Positions 26,517 to 35,945 are shown, numbered from the stretch's first letter. The stretch is DNA of 64,000 nucleotides from Candidatus Chlorobium masyuteum (GCF_011601315.1 NZ_JAAORA010000009.1:1-64000); one strand, 5' to 3'. Translations and numbers: made by a program. The notes: generated by a model not told the origin, from the sequence alone.

Positions 26517-27805
26517 CCCTCTGTGGTTGAGTCGGCATTCATGGAGGCAAAGGTAACGACATTATTTCTTCCGGCTGATTTTGCCTTATAGAGTGCCCGG
26601 TCGGCATTGTTGATAAGGGTATACCAGTCAGCCGCGTCCCCAGGAAATGTTGCAATTCCTATACTGACCGTAAGCTGCCCTTCAGGCTGATGCTGTTCAT
26701 GGGGAAATGGTTCGATACTGATAAGTTTTCTAAGACGTTCGGCAATCTCGCGTGCGGTATCGGAATCTGTTTTGGGAAAGAGCACGGCAAACTCCTCTCC
26801 TCCGAAGCGGGAGGGTACATCGGTGGCACGGCATTGACTGCTGATGAGTTCTGCAAGAATTTCCAGCACATGATCACCGGCAATATGACCGTGAGCATCA
26901 TTATAACGCTTGAAATGATCAATATCTATCATGGCAAGCGATACCTTGCTCTCAAGGCTTTTTGCCCGCTCAACCTCGGTAATAAGACGGTCCTTGAAAT
27001 GACGGTAGTTGTAGAGATTTGTTTTTTCATCACGGATATGAAGTTCATCAAGCTTTTTGTTTTTTGCCTCGATGTCACCGCAAAAGCTCATGATCGACTC
27101 GGTAATCTGGGTGATATCACTTGATGGTTCGGTTTCCGTAAGCTCCTTTTTCATCTCTTCGGCTGTATCGTGTATACTCTCCGGAATATTACGATTGATC
27201 AGCTTCAGTTGTGAGGCAAGTTGAGCAAGAGGAATGAGGGTCTGACGATAGTTGTTATGCAGCAGCCAGCCGGCCGTGATACTGAGCGTGAGCAGTATGG
27301 CAAGAATAAAAAAAAGAAAAAAGTGATTGATGTCAACAAGTTTGTCGGCTGCACCCCTTGTCTCCAGATCGACTTTCTGAATGGTGTTGTCAAGCTCAAA
27401 GCGAAAGAGTTCAAGATTTTCGAGAGCAAGCAGTGCCGGGCTGTTCTGTCGGGCAGCATGAAGTACCGGAAGAGTGTTCAATCCGGCGTCCTTCATCTCA
27501 ACAGCAAGTTTGTCGTACATGAAAAGCAGCACTCCTGCCGGCTCTTCGGGCTTTCCGGGAAGCTCTTCGATATTGGATAGATTGGCTGCTGGGTGGTGAC
27601 GGTTGAGCTCAAATTCAATGAGTTTGCCCCTGAACGCGATGAGATCAAGATAACAAGCCTGTTTTTTTTCGACATTCTCATGCAGATTACTCTGCATGAC
27701 AAGCAATCCTGCGGTTCCGGCAAGAACAAGCAGGATACTGATGATTCCGGTAACAACAATAGCCTTTAAGGTGGCAAATTTTTTGACTGCAGATACTTCC
27801 GTCAT
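26513..27805 (-). CDS. Membrane-bound diguanylate cyclase (GGDEF)
   Basis: A 430-residue protein expected to make cyclic di-GMP. TM1 (about 16-34) and TM2 (about 163-186, FFLFFILAILLTLSITAGWLL) enclose a periplasmic sensory region of about 125 residues; a linker with a coiled-coil tendency leads to a GGDEF domain (about 255-420). The active site reads GGEEF and is preceded by RATD five residues upstream, an intact inhibitory I-site (RxxD), so product inhibition is likely. DEKTNLYNYRHFKDRL marks the domain start. It is translationally coupled to the LolC/E-like gene, an unusual pairing, and a MITE-like copy lies 2 bp upstream of its start codon. Confidence 0.94.
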   Translation of the reverse strand: MTEVSAVKKFATLKAIVVTGIISILLVLAGTAGLLVMQSNLHENVEKKQACYLDLIAFRGKLIEFELNRHHPAANLSNIEELPGKPEEPAGVLLFMYDKLAVEMKDAGLNTLPVLHAARQNSPALLALENLELFRFELDNTIQKVDLETRGAADKLVDINHFFLFFILAILLTLSITAGWLLHNNYRQTLIPLAQLASQLKLINRNIPESIHDTAEEMKKELTETEPSSDITQITESIMSFCGDIEAKNKKLDELHIRDEKTNLYNYRHFKDRLITEVERAKSLESKVSLAMIDIDHFKRYNDAHGHIAGDHVLEILAELISSQCRATDVPSRFGGEEFAVLFPKTDSDTAREIAERLRKLISIEPFPHEQHQPEGQLTVSIGIATFPGDAADWYTLINNADRALYKAKSAGRNNVVTFASMNADSTTEG

Positions 27806-27807
27806 AC

Positions 27808-27949
27808 GGGCACCTCTATAAATTGTCGTGAGCGGTTTGTGTGCGAGGCGGAAGGAGCGCAGAAACCGGAATGTACACGGAGTACTTGAGGATTTCGAGC
27901 ACCGCCCAACGAAGCAATCGAATCGCGGAATAAAGTAATAGAGGTGCCC
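27808..27949 (-). mobile_element. MITE-like element, copy 2
   Basis: A 142-bp element in the opposite orientation to copy 1. The ends are GGGCACCTCTATAAATT on one side and AATAGAGGTGCCC on the other. The interior matches copy 1 in reverse (AATCGAATCGCGGAATAAAG). The tetranucleotide ATAC abuts both ends, a possible target duplication. It lies directly between the diguanylate cyclase start codon and the PstS-like stop codon. Confidence 0.78.
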
Positions 27950-27955
27950 ATACCG

Positions 27956-28855
27956 TTATTTAAGAATAATAGTCCGCTCAAGAAGTTTGAAGGGAACAAG
28001 AGCGCTCCGTTCAAATACGGTCTGGCCACTGCTGGAGAGCCAGGAGCCGAACCCCGTTGCAAGTACGTTACCGGGATAATATACATAGTAAACAGTCGTA
28101 ACAAGAGGGTAGCTGCCGTCGAAGATATTTTGACGGGTTGGAAGGGAAGCTTTTCCGCCTGAACGGTCAGAAACAAGAGGAACCACCCTGACAAGGTTAC
28201 GCTCCGCATCGGAAATCGTCCCGGCATTGAATGCTGACCGAAACAGCACACCAACGGCACTCCTGTCGGCACCAACCCTCCTGATCAGTTCACCGTCACT
28301 TCTGCAAGCCCAGGCACGCAGATCCTCTCTCTTTTTTCCGATTTTCCCCGCTAAAAGAGTCTCAAGACGATAATCATCCCCCCTGATGAGCGGAGTTGTT
28401 TCACTCCCCTTCCGCGAAAACATAACCGACAGCTCCTTCAGCGAAAGAGTGGCAACCCGATTATTGCTGTTGACGATGCAGACAAGTGCGTCCCGCCCGA
28501 CAGGTTCACGACGAAGCGGACGGTTCAGTGAGGCAACAAGCGAATCCTCTTGCGGCTGAAGCTCACCGCTGATCAGGGCTGCCCCGGCTTTTTGATTCAG
28601 GAGAGGCATCAGGGTCTTTCCGGAAGCGGCCGGAACGATGGTGATCCTGGAGTCCGGATAGTGCCGGCTGAACACCTCTCCCTGAATATCTGCAACACCC
28701 TGAAGCTGGCGGTCAACGGAAACAATCAATACACCACTCCGGGCAGTTTCAGCCGCAGGCCGCTCCCGGCAGCCGCTCAGCATGAGCAGTAATAACAGCA
28801 GCGAAAGTGGCGGGAGAAGCTGTTTATATGCTTTTGTGCCTCTTATTTTATTCAT
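27956..28855 (-). CDS. PstS-like substrate-binding lipoprotein
   Basis: A 299-residue protein of the phosphate-binding (PBP-like) superfamily. An N-terminal lipoprotein signal peptide ends in LMLSGC (cysteine near residue 29). The body shows the two-lobed pattern: ITIVPAASGKTLMPLLNQKAG, the segment GRDALVCIVNSNNRVATLSL, which is the usual start of the second lobe, and PLVTTVYYVYYP near the end. No Pst permease or ATPase is adjacent. Since it precedes a diguanylate cyclase, a sensory role is as plausible as transport. The ligand is not certain to be phosphate. Confidence 0.78.
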   Translation of the reverse strand: MNKIRGTKAYKQLLPPLSLLLLLLMLSGCRERPAAETARSGVLIVSVDRQLQGVADIQGEVFSRHYPDSRITIVPAASGKTLMPLLNQKAGAALISGELQPQEDSLVASLNRPLRREPVGRDALVCIVNSNNRVATLSLKELSVMFSRKGSETTPLIRGDDYRLETLLAGKIGKKREDLRAWACRSDGELIRRVGADRSAVGVLFRSAFNAGTISDAERNLVRVVPLVSDRSGGKASLPTRQNIFDGSYPLVTTVYYVYYPGNVLATGFGSWLSSSGQTVFERSALVPFKLLERTIILK

Positions 28856-29020
28856 TGCTATTCATTTTCAAATGTCCGGATGAGTGCAGAGCGCATAAAA
28901 TCACATTTAAAATAAATAAAATAAAGATGTTGGCATAAAGTTCAGCAAGGCTGTTTCAGCCATGGAAAAAAATATTTTCACGCTTGATAATCGGGTAAAA
29001 AAGGTTAATATTTCCGCATT

Positions 29021-29038
29021 AATGGATATTTATTCATC
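29021..29038. promoter_or_regulatory. Candidate ARG box upstream of argC
   Basis: AATGGATATTTATTCATC fits the ArgR operator consensus WNTGAATWWWWATTCANW at 16 of 18 positions and lies 45 bp upstream of the argC start. The operon encodes ArgR itself, so arginine-dependent autorepression is expected. A second, weaker half-box may lie just upstream (about 29000-29017). Confidence 0.6.
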
Positions 29039-29082
29039 GCCGGTAATTTTCACTGATCCCCTGTTAACCGAATACTCCTTAC

Positions 29083-30117
29083 ATGATGCCACAGTCGTCG
29101 GATAGCTCAAAAAAACATACCGTGTCGGTAATCGGAGCATCCGGCTATTCCGGTGCTGAACTGACCCGGCTGCTGCTTCATCATCCAAATGTCGAGCTGC
29201 ATGAGCTCTATGCTTTTTCGCAGGCAGGAAAACAGGTTACCGATCTCTACCCTTCACTCTCCTGCAACAAAAGCTACCTGCCCTACAGCGGTCAAATGGA
29301 GAGCGACATCTACTTTCTTGCACTCCCCCACGGCGAAGCGCTTGCCCACGCTCCGGCACTCCTGAGAGCCGGAAAAACCGTCATTGACCTCTCCGGTGAT
29401 TTCAGGCTGAAAAACACACTGGAACATGAACAGTTTTACAAGCAGAAAAAATCCCCGGATGCCGTCATGACCTATGGTCTGCCTGAACTCTTCAAAGATC
29501 AGATCGTGAAGGGGAATTCGATCAGCAATCCCGGATGTTTTGCCACAAGCATCATTCTGGGTCTTGCGCCACTCTTTCTCGGGGGTAGCAATCCGATACC
29601 GCTCAGCGCGGTCAACTGCACCTCCGTTTCGGGAATTTCCGGTGCAGGAAGAAGCAGCAAAACAGAGCTCTCATACTCGGAAATGAGTGAAAACGTAAGG
29701 GCATACAAGGTCGGAGTCCATCAGCACACCCCGGAAATCATGCAGGCACTCGGCAGTTCCGCCACCACACCCTCTTTTGACTTTACCTTTACGCCAATGA
29801 TCGGCTCTCTGGTCAGAGGGATATACAGTATCCTGAATATCCGGCTTGAACGTCCCGAGAAAATTGAAACACTGAACGGTATCTACCAGAGCTTTTACCG
29901 GAACGCCCCATTTGTGCGGGTGAGGGAGAGCATGACGGAGGTGCGCCATGTCGCTTATACCAATTATTGCGATATCCATATTGCGCAGGCAACCCGGTCC
30001 GGTTCCGTGGTCATAGTTACGGCCATTGACAATCTCCTGAAAGGAGCTGCCGGGCAGGCTGTACAAAACATGAATATCATGCTCGGTCTTGATGAGACGA
30101 CCGGCCTCTTATTATAA
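29083..30117 (+). CDS. argC: N-acetyl-gamma-glutamyl-phosphate reductase
   Basis: Third step of arginine synthesis: NADPH-dependent reduction of N-acetylglutamyl phosphate to the semialdehyde. The 344-residue length is typical. A Rossmann motif [16 protein letters not shown] starts near residue 15. The catalytic cysteine is in SNPGCFATS (about 150), and the conserved histidine is in [11 protein letters not shown]. It is the first gene of argCJBFRG and follows a candidate ARG box. Two ATGs lie side by side at 29083 and 29086. Confidence 0.96.
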   Translation: MMPQSSDSSKKHTVSVIGASGYSGAELTRLLLHHPNVELHELYAFSQAGKQVTDLYPSLSCNKSYLPYSGQMESDIYFLALPHGEALAHAPALLRAGKTVIDLSGDFRLKNTLEHEQFYKQKKSPDAVMTYGLPELFKDQIVKGNSISNPGCFATSIILGLAPLFLGGSNPIPLSAVNCTSVSGISGAGRSSKTELSYSEMSENVRAYKVGVHQHTPEIMQALGSSATTPSFDFTFTPMIGSLVRGIYSILNIRLERPEKIETLNGIYQSFYRNAPFVRVRESMTEVRHVAYTNYCDIHIAQATRSGSVVIVTAIDNLLKGAAGQAVQNMNIMLGLDETTGLLL

Positions 30118-30140
30118 CTCTTTAACTCTTTCAGACAGCT

Positions 30141-31424
30141 GTGCAGAAACGTCAAAAAGCACTTCAGATAGTTCATAAACTCTCAGAATCAACATCCTGG
30201 CCGGAATCGGTTACCCCGATGCCGGGAGAGATGGAGGGGGGGAGCGGATTCTGGCCGGAAGGCTTCTCTTCAGGTGCGGTTTGTGCCGGAATAAAATACG
30301 ACCGCAACGACATGATACTGCTCACGGCAGATGCACCTGCAAATGCTGCGGCGGTCTTCACGACGAATCTCTGCTGCGCTGCACCGGTAACGCTCTGCAG
30401 AACGCACCTGAAGCAGGCATCATCATCCATTCGCGCCATTGTCTGCAACAGCGGCAATGCCAACGCAGCTACAGGCGAACAGGGGATGCAGGATGCCCGG
30501 GCTATGGCCGGAGCGGTTGCGGCTGAACTTGCCATCAAACCTGAAGAGGTACTTGTAGCCTCCACAGGAGTTATCGGCCAGCTCCTTCCGATGGAGAGGG
30601 TTCTTTGCGGCATTACCGATCTATCCTCAAAACTCGATCGAAACTCCGGCATTGCGGCTGCAGAGGCGATCATGACCACCGATACCTTTCCGAAATTTTT
30701 CTCTCTTGACGTGAAGGTTTCAGGCGGCACGCTCCGGCTCAGCGGCATAGCCAAGGGCTCCGGCATGATCGCCCCGAACATGGCTACCATGCTTGCCTTT
30801 CTCTGTACTGATGCCTCCATTTCGCCCTCACTCCTGCAGCATGCGCTCGAAGGAGCAAACCGTAAAAGTTTCAACGCCATTACCGTTGACGGCGACACCA
30901 GCACCAACGACATGGCGGCAATTCTTGCAAGCGGCACCGGCCCTGCAATCAGGGCGGAAAGCCGCGATTACGAGCTCTTCTCGGAGGCTCTTGAAGCACT
31001 GATGACCTTTCTTGCCAAGCTCATTGTCATTGACGGCGAGGGGGCAACAAAGTTTGTGGAAATAACGGTTACAGGAGCTCTGGATAACCACGACGCCGAA
31101 CTTGCCGCAAGAACCATTGCCGAGTCGAGTCTGGTTAAAACCGCCATTCACGGCGAAGATGCCAACTGGGGAAGAATCATTGCCGCTGCAGGGCGCTCGG
31201 GGGCATGCTTCAACCAGGATGATCTTGAGCTCTGTTTTGACGACCTGACGGTGCTGAAACCGGGATTCATCGCTGATTTTTCAGAGGAGGAGGCGGCTGA
31301 AATCATGGCAAAGGACTCCTTCACCATAACCCTTCGGCTCGGAAACGGACCGGGGCATGCGACCATGTGGAGCTGTGATTTGAGCAAGGAGTATGTCGAG
31401 ATAAACGGCAGCTACAGAAGCTGA
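30141..31424 (+). CDS. argJ: Bifunctional ornithine acetyltransferase / N-acetylglutamate synthase
   Basis: Recycles the acetyl group from N-acetylornithine to glutamate, and may also acetylate glutamate from acetyl-CoA, so no argE is needed. The precursor is cleaved autocatalytically before the threonine of the ATML motif, seen here as APNMATMLAFL. The conserved GDTSTNDM and CNSGNANAATG segments are present. The 427-residue reading uses a GTG at 30141; ATG codons further in (near 30219) are alternatives, because homologues often start close to the VTPMPG segment. It lies 23 bp after argC. Confidence 0.95.
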   Translation: MQKRQKALQIVHKLSESTSWPESVTPMPGEMEGGSGFWPEGFSSGAVCAGIKYDRNDMILLTADAPANAAAVFTTNLCCAAPVTLCRTHLKQASSSIRAIVCNSGNANAATGEQGMQDARAMAGAVAAELAIKPEEVLVASTGVIGQLLPMERVLCGITDLSSKLDRNSGIAAAEAIMTTDTFPKFFSLDVKVSGGTLRLSGIAKGSGMIAPNMATMLAFLCTDASISPSLLQHALEGANRKSFNAITVDGDTSTNDMAAILASGTGPAIRAESRDYELFSEALEALMTFLAKLIVIDGEGATKFVEITVTGALDNHDAELAARTIAESSLVKTAIHGEDANWGRIIAAAGRSGACFNQDDLELCFDDLTVLKPGFIADFSEEEAAEIMAKDSFTITLRLGNGPGHATMWSCDLSKEYVEINGSYRS

Positions 31425-31457
31425 CAATACGTTAACCTTTAACAGCAATTTCCCTGA

Positions 31458-32378
31458 ATGGAGAACCTACAGAACAGCGAGCCGAAATCGCCAAGAAAAG
31501 CCCCTAAAGCCGCTATAGGCCAGGTACTTATTGAAGCTCTGCCCTATATCCGGCAGTTTGAAGGCAAGACTTTTGTGATCAAATACGGCGGATCTGCCAT
31601 GAAGGATGCCTCTCTGAAGAACAGTGTGGCCCAGAATGTCACCCTGCTCCGCAAGGTCGGCATCAATATTGTACTGGTTCATGGGGGAGGTGACGCAATC
31701 ACAAAAACCGCCGAAAAACTCGGACACAACTCCCGTTTTCTGCATGGACGGAGGGTAACCGACAGGGAGATGATCTCGGTTATTCAGATGACGCTTGCCG
31801 GAAAGGTCAATCAGGATATTGTTCAGCTCCTCAGCCAGCACGGCGGCAAGGCTGTCGGAGTCAGCGGTCTGGATGCCGACACCATCAAGGCGGTCCCCCA
31901 TCAGAATGCCGACACCCTCGGGCTTGTCGGTGAGGTAGTGCATATCAATACCGACTATATCGATCTGCTCTGCCATGCCGGACTCATCCCGGTCATTGCG
32001 CCGATCGGCTTTGATGATACGGGCAACATCTACAATATCAATGCTGATGATGCCGCCAGCAGTATAGCCATTGCACTCAAGGCTGAAAAGCTGATCTACG
32101 TCAGCGATGTGGAAGGAATTCATGTAGGAGAGAGAATTCTGAAAACCATTTGCAAAACAGAAGCGGCCGATTTTATTGAACAGGGCATCATATCCGGCGG
32201 CATGATTCCGAAAGTGCTCTCGGCTTTCAAGACACTTGACTCAGGAGTTGGAAAAATCCATCTCATTGACGGGAAATCAACCCATTCGCTCCTGCTTGAA
32301 ATATTCACCCATGAAGGGGTCGGCACCCAGTTTATTGCCGATCAGGAGAGTGATCAATCCTTAAACAGCCAATCGTAA
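31458..32378 (+). CDS. argB: Acetylglutamate kinase
   Basis: Phosphorylates N-acetylglutamate, the usual control step of the pathway. The amino-acid-kinase fold shows [31 protein letters not shown] and [12 protein letters not shown]. An N-terminal extension of about 25 residues before the core ([15 protein letters not shown]) resembles the N-terminal helix of arginine-inhibited hexameric kinases, so feedback inhibition by arginine is likely. The 306-residue product is translationally coupled to argF, whose ATG overlaps its TAA stop by one base. Confidence 0.96.
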   Translation: MENLQNSEPKSPRKAPKAAIGQVLIEALPYIRQFEGKTFVIKYGGSAMKDASLKNSVAQNVTLLRKVGINIVLVHGGGDAITKTAEKLGHNSRFLHGRRVTDREMISVIQMTLAGKVNQDIVQLLSQHGGKAVGVSGLDADTIKAVPHQNADTLGLVGEVVHINTDYIDLLCHAGLIPVIAPIGFDDTGNIYNINADDAASSIAIALKAEKLIYVSDVEGIHVGERILKTICKTEAADFIEQGIISGGMIPKVLSAFKTLDSGVGKIHLIDGKSTHSLLLEIFTHEGVGTQFIADQESDQSLNSQS

Positions 32379-33394
32379 TGACCGTTATAAAAAACAATAA
32401 AGTGCCAGCTAAACGAGATTTCCTCGGATTTGCACCGCTTGATGCATCCAGGATTATCGAGCTGTTCGACTACTCGCTCTTCATCAAGAAAAAGAGAGCT
32501 GAAAAGCCATCCGTTTCAGGTTTCCTGCCGCTGCGCGACAAGACGGTTGCCATGATCTTCAACAAGCCCTCCCTGAGAACCAGGGTCTCCTTTGAGCTTG
32601 GCATTCATGAACTTGGCGGGTATGCCATAAATCTCGACGGCCGTTCAATCGGCGTTGGATCGCGGGAGTCCGTTGAGGATATTGCACTCCTGCTCTCACG
32701 CTACAACGACGCCATCGTTGCGCGCCTGCATGAGCACAGCATCATTGAGGAGATGGCCGAGCACGCATCGATTCCGGTTATCAACGCCCTGACCGACCTC
32801 TCCCACCCCTGCCAGATTCTGGCCGATGCCTTTACGCTCTATGAAAAGGGTCTCTGGAATGACGGCATAAAGGTTGTCTTTGTCGGAGACGGCAACAATG
32901 TCGCCAACTCATGGATTGAGCTGGCCGGTCTCCTCCCCTTTCATTTTGTGCTCACCTGCCCTGAAGGGTACCTTCCCGATCAGGGAATTCTTGAAACGGC
33001 AAGAGCAAAGGGCATCAGCAAAATCGAAATCATTCATGACCCGAAAGAGGCGGCAGCCAACGCCGATGTACTCTATACCGATGTCTGGACAAGCATGGGC
33101 CAGGAGGAGGAGGCTAAAGAGCGCCTGAAGATATTCAGCCCCTATCAGATCAACAGCACACTGCTCAGCAGAGCAAAACCAACCGCGGTCGTCATGCACT
33201 GCATGCCGGCTCACCGTGGACAGGAGATCAGTGCGGAGGTGATGGACGGGCCACACTCCATTATTATTGATGAAGCTGAAAACCGGCTTCATGTGCAGAA
33301 AGCACTTCTCGTAAAACTTCTCAACCATGAAGAGTACAGAAAATTTCATTTGACCCACCGGCTGCTCAATGCCGCAAAAAAAATCAAGGCATGA
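32378..33394 (+). CDS. argF: Ornithine carbamoyltransferase
   Basis: Forms citrulline from ornithine and carbamoyl phosphate in the cytosol. In the 338 residues the carbamoyl-phosphate loop reads KPSLRTRVSFE (S-L-R-T-R instead of the commoner S-T-R-T-R). HPCQILAD, DVWTSMGQE and MHCMPAHRGQEI match the HxxQ, DxxxSMG and HCxPxHR motifs. An N-terminal extension of about 15 residues precedes FLGFAPLDASRI. The C-terminal HCMP form and the overall motifs favour ornithine over acetylornithine or succinylornithine as substrate, though this was not tested. Confidence 0.93.
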   Translation: MTVIKNNKVPAKRDFLGFAPLDASRIIELFDYSLFIKKKRAEKPSVSGFLPLRDKTVAMIFNKPSLRTRVSFELGIHELGGYAINLDGRSIGVGSRESVEDIALLLSRYNDAIVARLHEHSIIEEMAEHASIPVINALTDLSHPCQILADAFTLYEKGLWNDGIKVVFVGDGNNVANSWIELAGLLPFHFVLTCPEGYLPDQGILETARAKGISKIEIIHDPKEAAANADVLYTDVWTSMGQEEEAKERLKIFSPYQINSTLLSRAKPTAVVMHCMPAHRGQEISAEVMDGPHSIIIDEAENRLHVQKALLVKLLNHEEYRKFHLTHRLLNAAKKIKA

Positions 33395-33407
33395 AGGAGC
33401 TGAAGGA

Positions 33408-33854
33408 ATGAACAAACATGCCAGACAGATGAAAATCATGGAGATTCTGCAGCAGCATCAGGTAGGAAATCAGCATGATCTGCTCGAACTGCTCCGTAAC
33501 AGCGGAATGGCTGTTGCCCAGGCAACCCTGTCACGTGACTGCGCCGAACTGGGCCTTGTACGTTCACGCACAAACAGCGGTTACCGGATGGCACTGCCGG
33601 ATGATAATGCCGGACGCATTATCAAGGGGCTGGTCGGGGTTGAGGTGCTTGCAGTAAAAGCCAATGAAACTGCCGTCATCATCAGAACCCTGCCGGGCAG
33701 GGCGCACGGGGTCGGCTCGTATCTCGATCAGCTTAAAAACCCGCTCATCATCGGCACCATTGCCGGAGATGATACGGTTCTCGTTATTCCTGCTTCCGTA
33801 CAGAATATTTCGGAAGTGATCGCCTATATTCAAAACAACCTTTTCAAAAACTGA
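33408..33854 (+). CDS. argR: Arginine repressor ArgR
   Basis: A 148-residue arginine-sensing hexameric repressor. The N-terminal winged helix (about 1-75) contains [15 protein letters not shown], the recognition helix region. The C-terminal oligomerisation/arginine-binding domain has [15 protein letters not shown] and [12 protein letters not shown] with the conserved GDD aspartates. ATG 33408 is preferred over an upstream in-frame codon because a GAAGGA ribosome-binding sequence precedes it and it matches the family N-terminus. The gene sits inside the operon it is expected to control. Confidence 0.95.
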   Translation: MNKHARQMKIMEILQQHQVGNQHDLLELLRNSGMAVAQATLSRDCAELGLVRSRTNSGYRMALPDDNAGRIIKGLVGVEVLAVKANETAVIIRTLPGRAHGVGSYLDQLKNPLIIGTIAGDDTVLVIPASVQNISEVIAYIQNNLFKN

Positions 33855-33870
33855 TAACACAACAACTGAT

Positions 33871-35073
33871 ATGAGCAAGGAAAAAATTGCAATAGCCTAC
33901 TCAGGCGGACTCGATACCTCCGTCATGATCAAATGGCTGAAAGACAAATACGATGCCGAAATCGTGGCCGTAACCGGCAACCTCGGCCAGACCAAAGAGA
34001 TCGAGGGCCTAGAGATCAAGGCATTGTCGACAGGTGCCTCAAAATTCCAGTTTGTGGACCTGCGTAAGGAGTTTGTCGAAGAGTACATCTGGCGCGCGCT
34101 CAAGGCCGGTGCACTCTATGAGGATGTCTACCCGCTTGCCACGGCTCTTGGACGCCCGCTGCTTGCCAAAGCCCTCGTGGATGCCGCACTTGCAGAAGAT
34201 TGCACCATGCTTGCACACGGCTGCACCGGCAAAGGCAACGACCAGGTCCGCTTTGAAGTAACCTTCGCTTCACTTGCGCCGCACCTCAAGGTGCTTGCTC
34301 CGCTTCGTGAATGGGAGTTCACCTCACGGGAGGCTGAGATCGCCTATGCCCTTGAGCACAACATTCCGGTATCGGCCACCAAGAAAAGCCCCTACTCGAT
34401 TGATGAAAACATCTGGGGAATCAGTATTGAGTGCGGTGTGCTTGAGAACCCGATGATTGCTCCTCCCGAGGATGCCTATCAGATCACCACCTCACCGGAA
34501 AAAGCTCCCGATACTCCAACAGTTGTTGAGATTGAGTTTGAAAAAGGTATCCCTGTTTCGCTTGACGGGAAAAAACTGAGCGGCCTTGACCTCATCATCC
34601 GCCTGAACGAGATTGGTGCAAAGAACGGTGTCGGAAGGCTCGACATGATCGAAAACCGTGTTGTCGGCATCAAATCAAGAGAGATCTACGAAGCACCGGC
34701 AGCCACAATCCTGCACTTCGCCCATCGCGAACTGGAGAGACTGACACTCGAAAAATCGGTTTTCCAGTACAAGAAGAACATCAGCCAGGACTATGCGAAC
34801 CTGATCTACAACGGAACCTGGTTCTCCCCGATGAGAAAGGCGCTTGATGCTTTCGTCAACGAAACCCAGCACCCGGTAACCGGTCTTGTCCGCCTGAAAC
34901 TCTACAAGGGCGGCGTCACCCTTCTCGGAAGGAACTCGCCATACTCGCTCTACAATGAAGAGCTGGCCACCTACACCGAAGCCGACACCTTCAACCACAA
35001 GGCTGCGGCAGGCTTTATCCACCTTTACGGACTCGGTCTGAAAACCTTCAGCGAAGTAAATCCCGGCTACTGA
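33871..35073 (+). CDS. argG: Argininosuccinate synthase
   Basis: Condenses citrulline and aspartate with ATP to argininosuccinate. The 400-residue protein starts with the N-type ATP pyrophosphatase motif [12 protein letters not shown]. It also shows [14 protein letters not shown] and [10 protein letters not shown]-like residues ([13 protein letters not shown]), all signatures of the family. It is the last gene of the cluster, 16 bp after argR. argH, which completes the pathway, is about 14 kb away at 49232. A GC-rich hairpin follows at 35093-35124. Confidence 0.96.
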   Translation: MSKEKIAIAYSGGLDTSVMIKWLKDKYDAEIVAVTGNLGQTKEIEGLEIKALSTGASKFQFVDLRKEFVEEYIWRALKAGALYEDVYPLATALGRPLLAKALVDAALAEDCTMLAHGCTGKGNDQVRFEVTFASLAPHLKVLAPLREWEFTSREAEIAYALEHNIPVSATKKSPYSIDENIWGISIECGVLENPMIAPPEDAYQITTSPEKAPDTPTVVEIEFEKGIPVSLDGKKLSGLDLIIRLNEIGAKNGVGRLDMIENRVVGIKSREIYEAPAATILHFAHRELERLTLEKSVFQYKKNISQDYANLIYNGTWFSPMRKALDAFVNETQHPVTGLVRLKLYKGGVTLLGRNSPYSLYNEELATYTEADTFNHKAAAGFIHLYGLGLKTFSEVNPGY

Positions 35074-35092
35074 TACCCCGGCCATCAGCAAA

Positions 35093-35124
35093 AACGCGCA
35101 GGCACACCAATGCGCCTGCGCGTT
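35093..35124. terminator. Hairpin downstream of argG
   Basis: An 11-bp stem AACGCGCAGGC/GCCTGCGCGTT with a 10-nt loop lies 20 bp after the argG stop. There is no T-run on the plus strand; the minus strand has TTTTT after the stem, so it is a better intrinsic terminator for transcription coming from the antitoxin side. Confidence 0.6.
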
Positions 35125-35171
35125 AACTGATTGCTCCCCAACCGGAGATTTCTTCACTCCCCGTCAACAGA

Positions 35172-35273
35172 TTAAGCAATACCGATCCAAACAGCAAAAA
35201 CGCTGTTAATCTCCAGCATCGTTGCATCATCAAGCCGAAATAACGGTGCCTTACACAATTCACTTTTCGTCAC
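35172..35273 (-). pseudogene. Remnant of a MazF/PemK toxin gene (large internal deletion)
   Basis: Directly after the antitoxin, overlapping its stop as GTGA, a 33-codon frame reads VTKSELCKAPLFR and then RLDDATMLEINSVFAVWIG. The start resembles the VKRGEL N-terminus of MazF-like toxins. The end matches their conserved C-terminal helix (pattern RLD-x-ATM-L-E-x-N-x-x-x-A-V-x-x-G). About 70-80 central residues, including the catalytic region, are missing, so it should be inactive. The frame is intact across the junction. Identification rests on recognition of family sequence, not on a search. Confidence 0.7.
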
Positions 35274-35497
35274 GCCCTCCACCCTTCCTTGTCAGCCGCT
35301 TCATCAAAGAATTTCAGGATCTCCTTTTCATGAGGATCATTTTTCACCACTTCGGATTGTCGTCTGCACTCCTCTGCAAACCCCGGGCGAAGGGGATCAG
35401 GAACCCAGATCTGCAAGGGGCGCATACCCTCCTTGCGTAACCTCGCTCTGTGCTTGTTCACTCGTTCAATACCCTCCCCCATCGTTCGCCCCTTCAT
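35270..35497 (-). CDS. MazE-family antitoxin (DUF3018)
   Basis: A 75-residue antitoxin-like protein. Its central stretch RVNKHRARLRKEGMRPLQIW followed by VPDPLRPGFAEECRRQS is characteristic of the DUF3018 MazE-type family, whose members pair with MazF/PemK ribonuclease toxins. Start is ATG 35497, with an alternative in-frame ATG 15 bp further in. Its expected toxin partner directly downstream survives only as a 33-codon remnant (35172-35273), so this is an orphan antitoxin. An inverted repeat 26-68 bp upstream could be its operator. Confidence 0.85.
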   Translation of the reverse strand: MKGRTMGEGIERVNKHRARLRKEGMRPLQIWVPDPLRPGFAEECRRQSEVVKNDPHEKEILKFFDEAADKEGWRA

Positions 35498-35522
35498 TTA
35501 TTACTCTTTGAGATAGTCAACC

Positions 35523-35565
35523 TTGTCACATGTAACTTAGGGAGAACAAGTGTTACATGCGACAA
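35523..35565. promoter_or_regulatory. Inverted repeat CATGTAAC...GTTACATG upstream of the antitoxin
   Basis: Perfect 8-bp arms at 35529-35536 and 35552-35559 are extended by TTGTC/CGACAA outside. The position, just upstream of the antitoxin start, is where toxin-antitoxin operons keep their autoregulatory operator. It also lies beyond the 3' end of the upstream phnA-like gene. Confidence 0.4.
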
Positions 35566-35606
35566 TAGAGATCGAAAGAAATGCGCGGAAGGATTGTGCA
35601 GACGAC

Positions 35607-35945
35607 TCAGGCTTTCTTTACAAATTCCGACTTCAACTCCATAGCACCAAAGCCATCGATCTTGCAGTCTATGTTATGATCACCTTCAATCAGGCGGATG
35701 TTCTTTACCTTCGTGCCACCTTTTATCGGTGATGAAGAGCCCTTGACCTTGAGATCCTTGATCACCGTAACAGTGTCGCCATCCTGCAAAACGGTACCAT
35801 TCGCATCCTTCCAGACATGCACCTTCTCATCAGCAGCACCGGACAAAGCAGTCCATTCGTGGGCACACTCAGGGCAGGTCAAAAGGCTCCCGACCTCATA
35901 GGTGTATTCTGAATTACATTTCGGACAGTTTGGCAAGTCGCTCAT
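35607..35945 (-). CDS. PhnA/YjdM-family zinc-ribbon protein
   Basis: A 112-residue cytosolic protein with an N-terminal zinc ribbon ([21 protein letters not shown], about residues 7-28) and a C-terminal SH3-like PhnA domain ([28 protein letters not shown]). The family was once linked to phosphonate use, but that assignment is not supported for E. coli YjdM; the function is open. No phosphonate genes are nearby. The full family length is present. Confidence 0.93.
   Translation of the reverse strand: MSDLPNCPKCNSEYTYEVGSLLTCPECAHEWTALSGAADEKVHVWKDANGTVLQDGDTVTVIKDLKVKGSSSPIKGGTKVKNIRLIEGDHNIDCKIDGFGAMELKSEFVKKA

Noticed and set aside
27802-28275. Minus-strand frame overlapping the MITE-like element and the PstS-like gene
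   Set aside because: It runs through the element in one frame only and overlaps a lipoprotein with a clear signal peptide.
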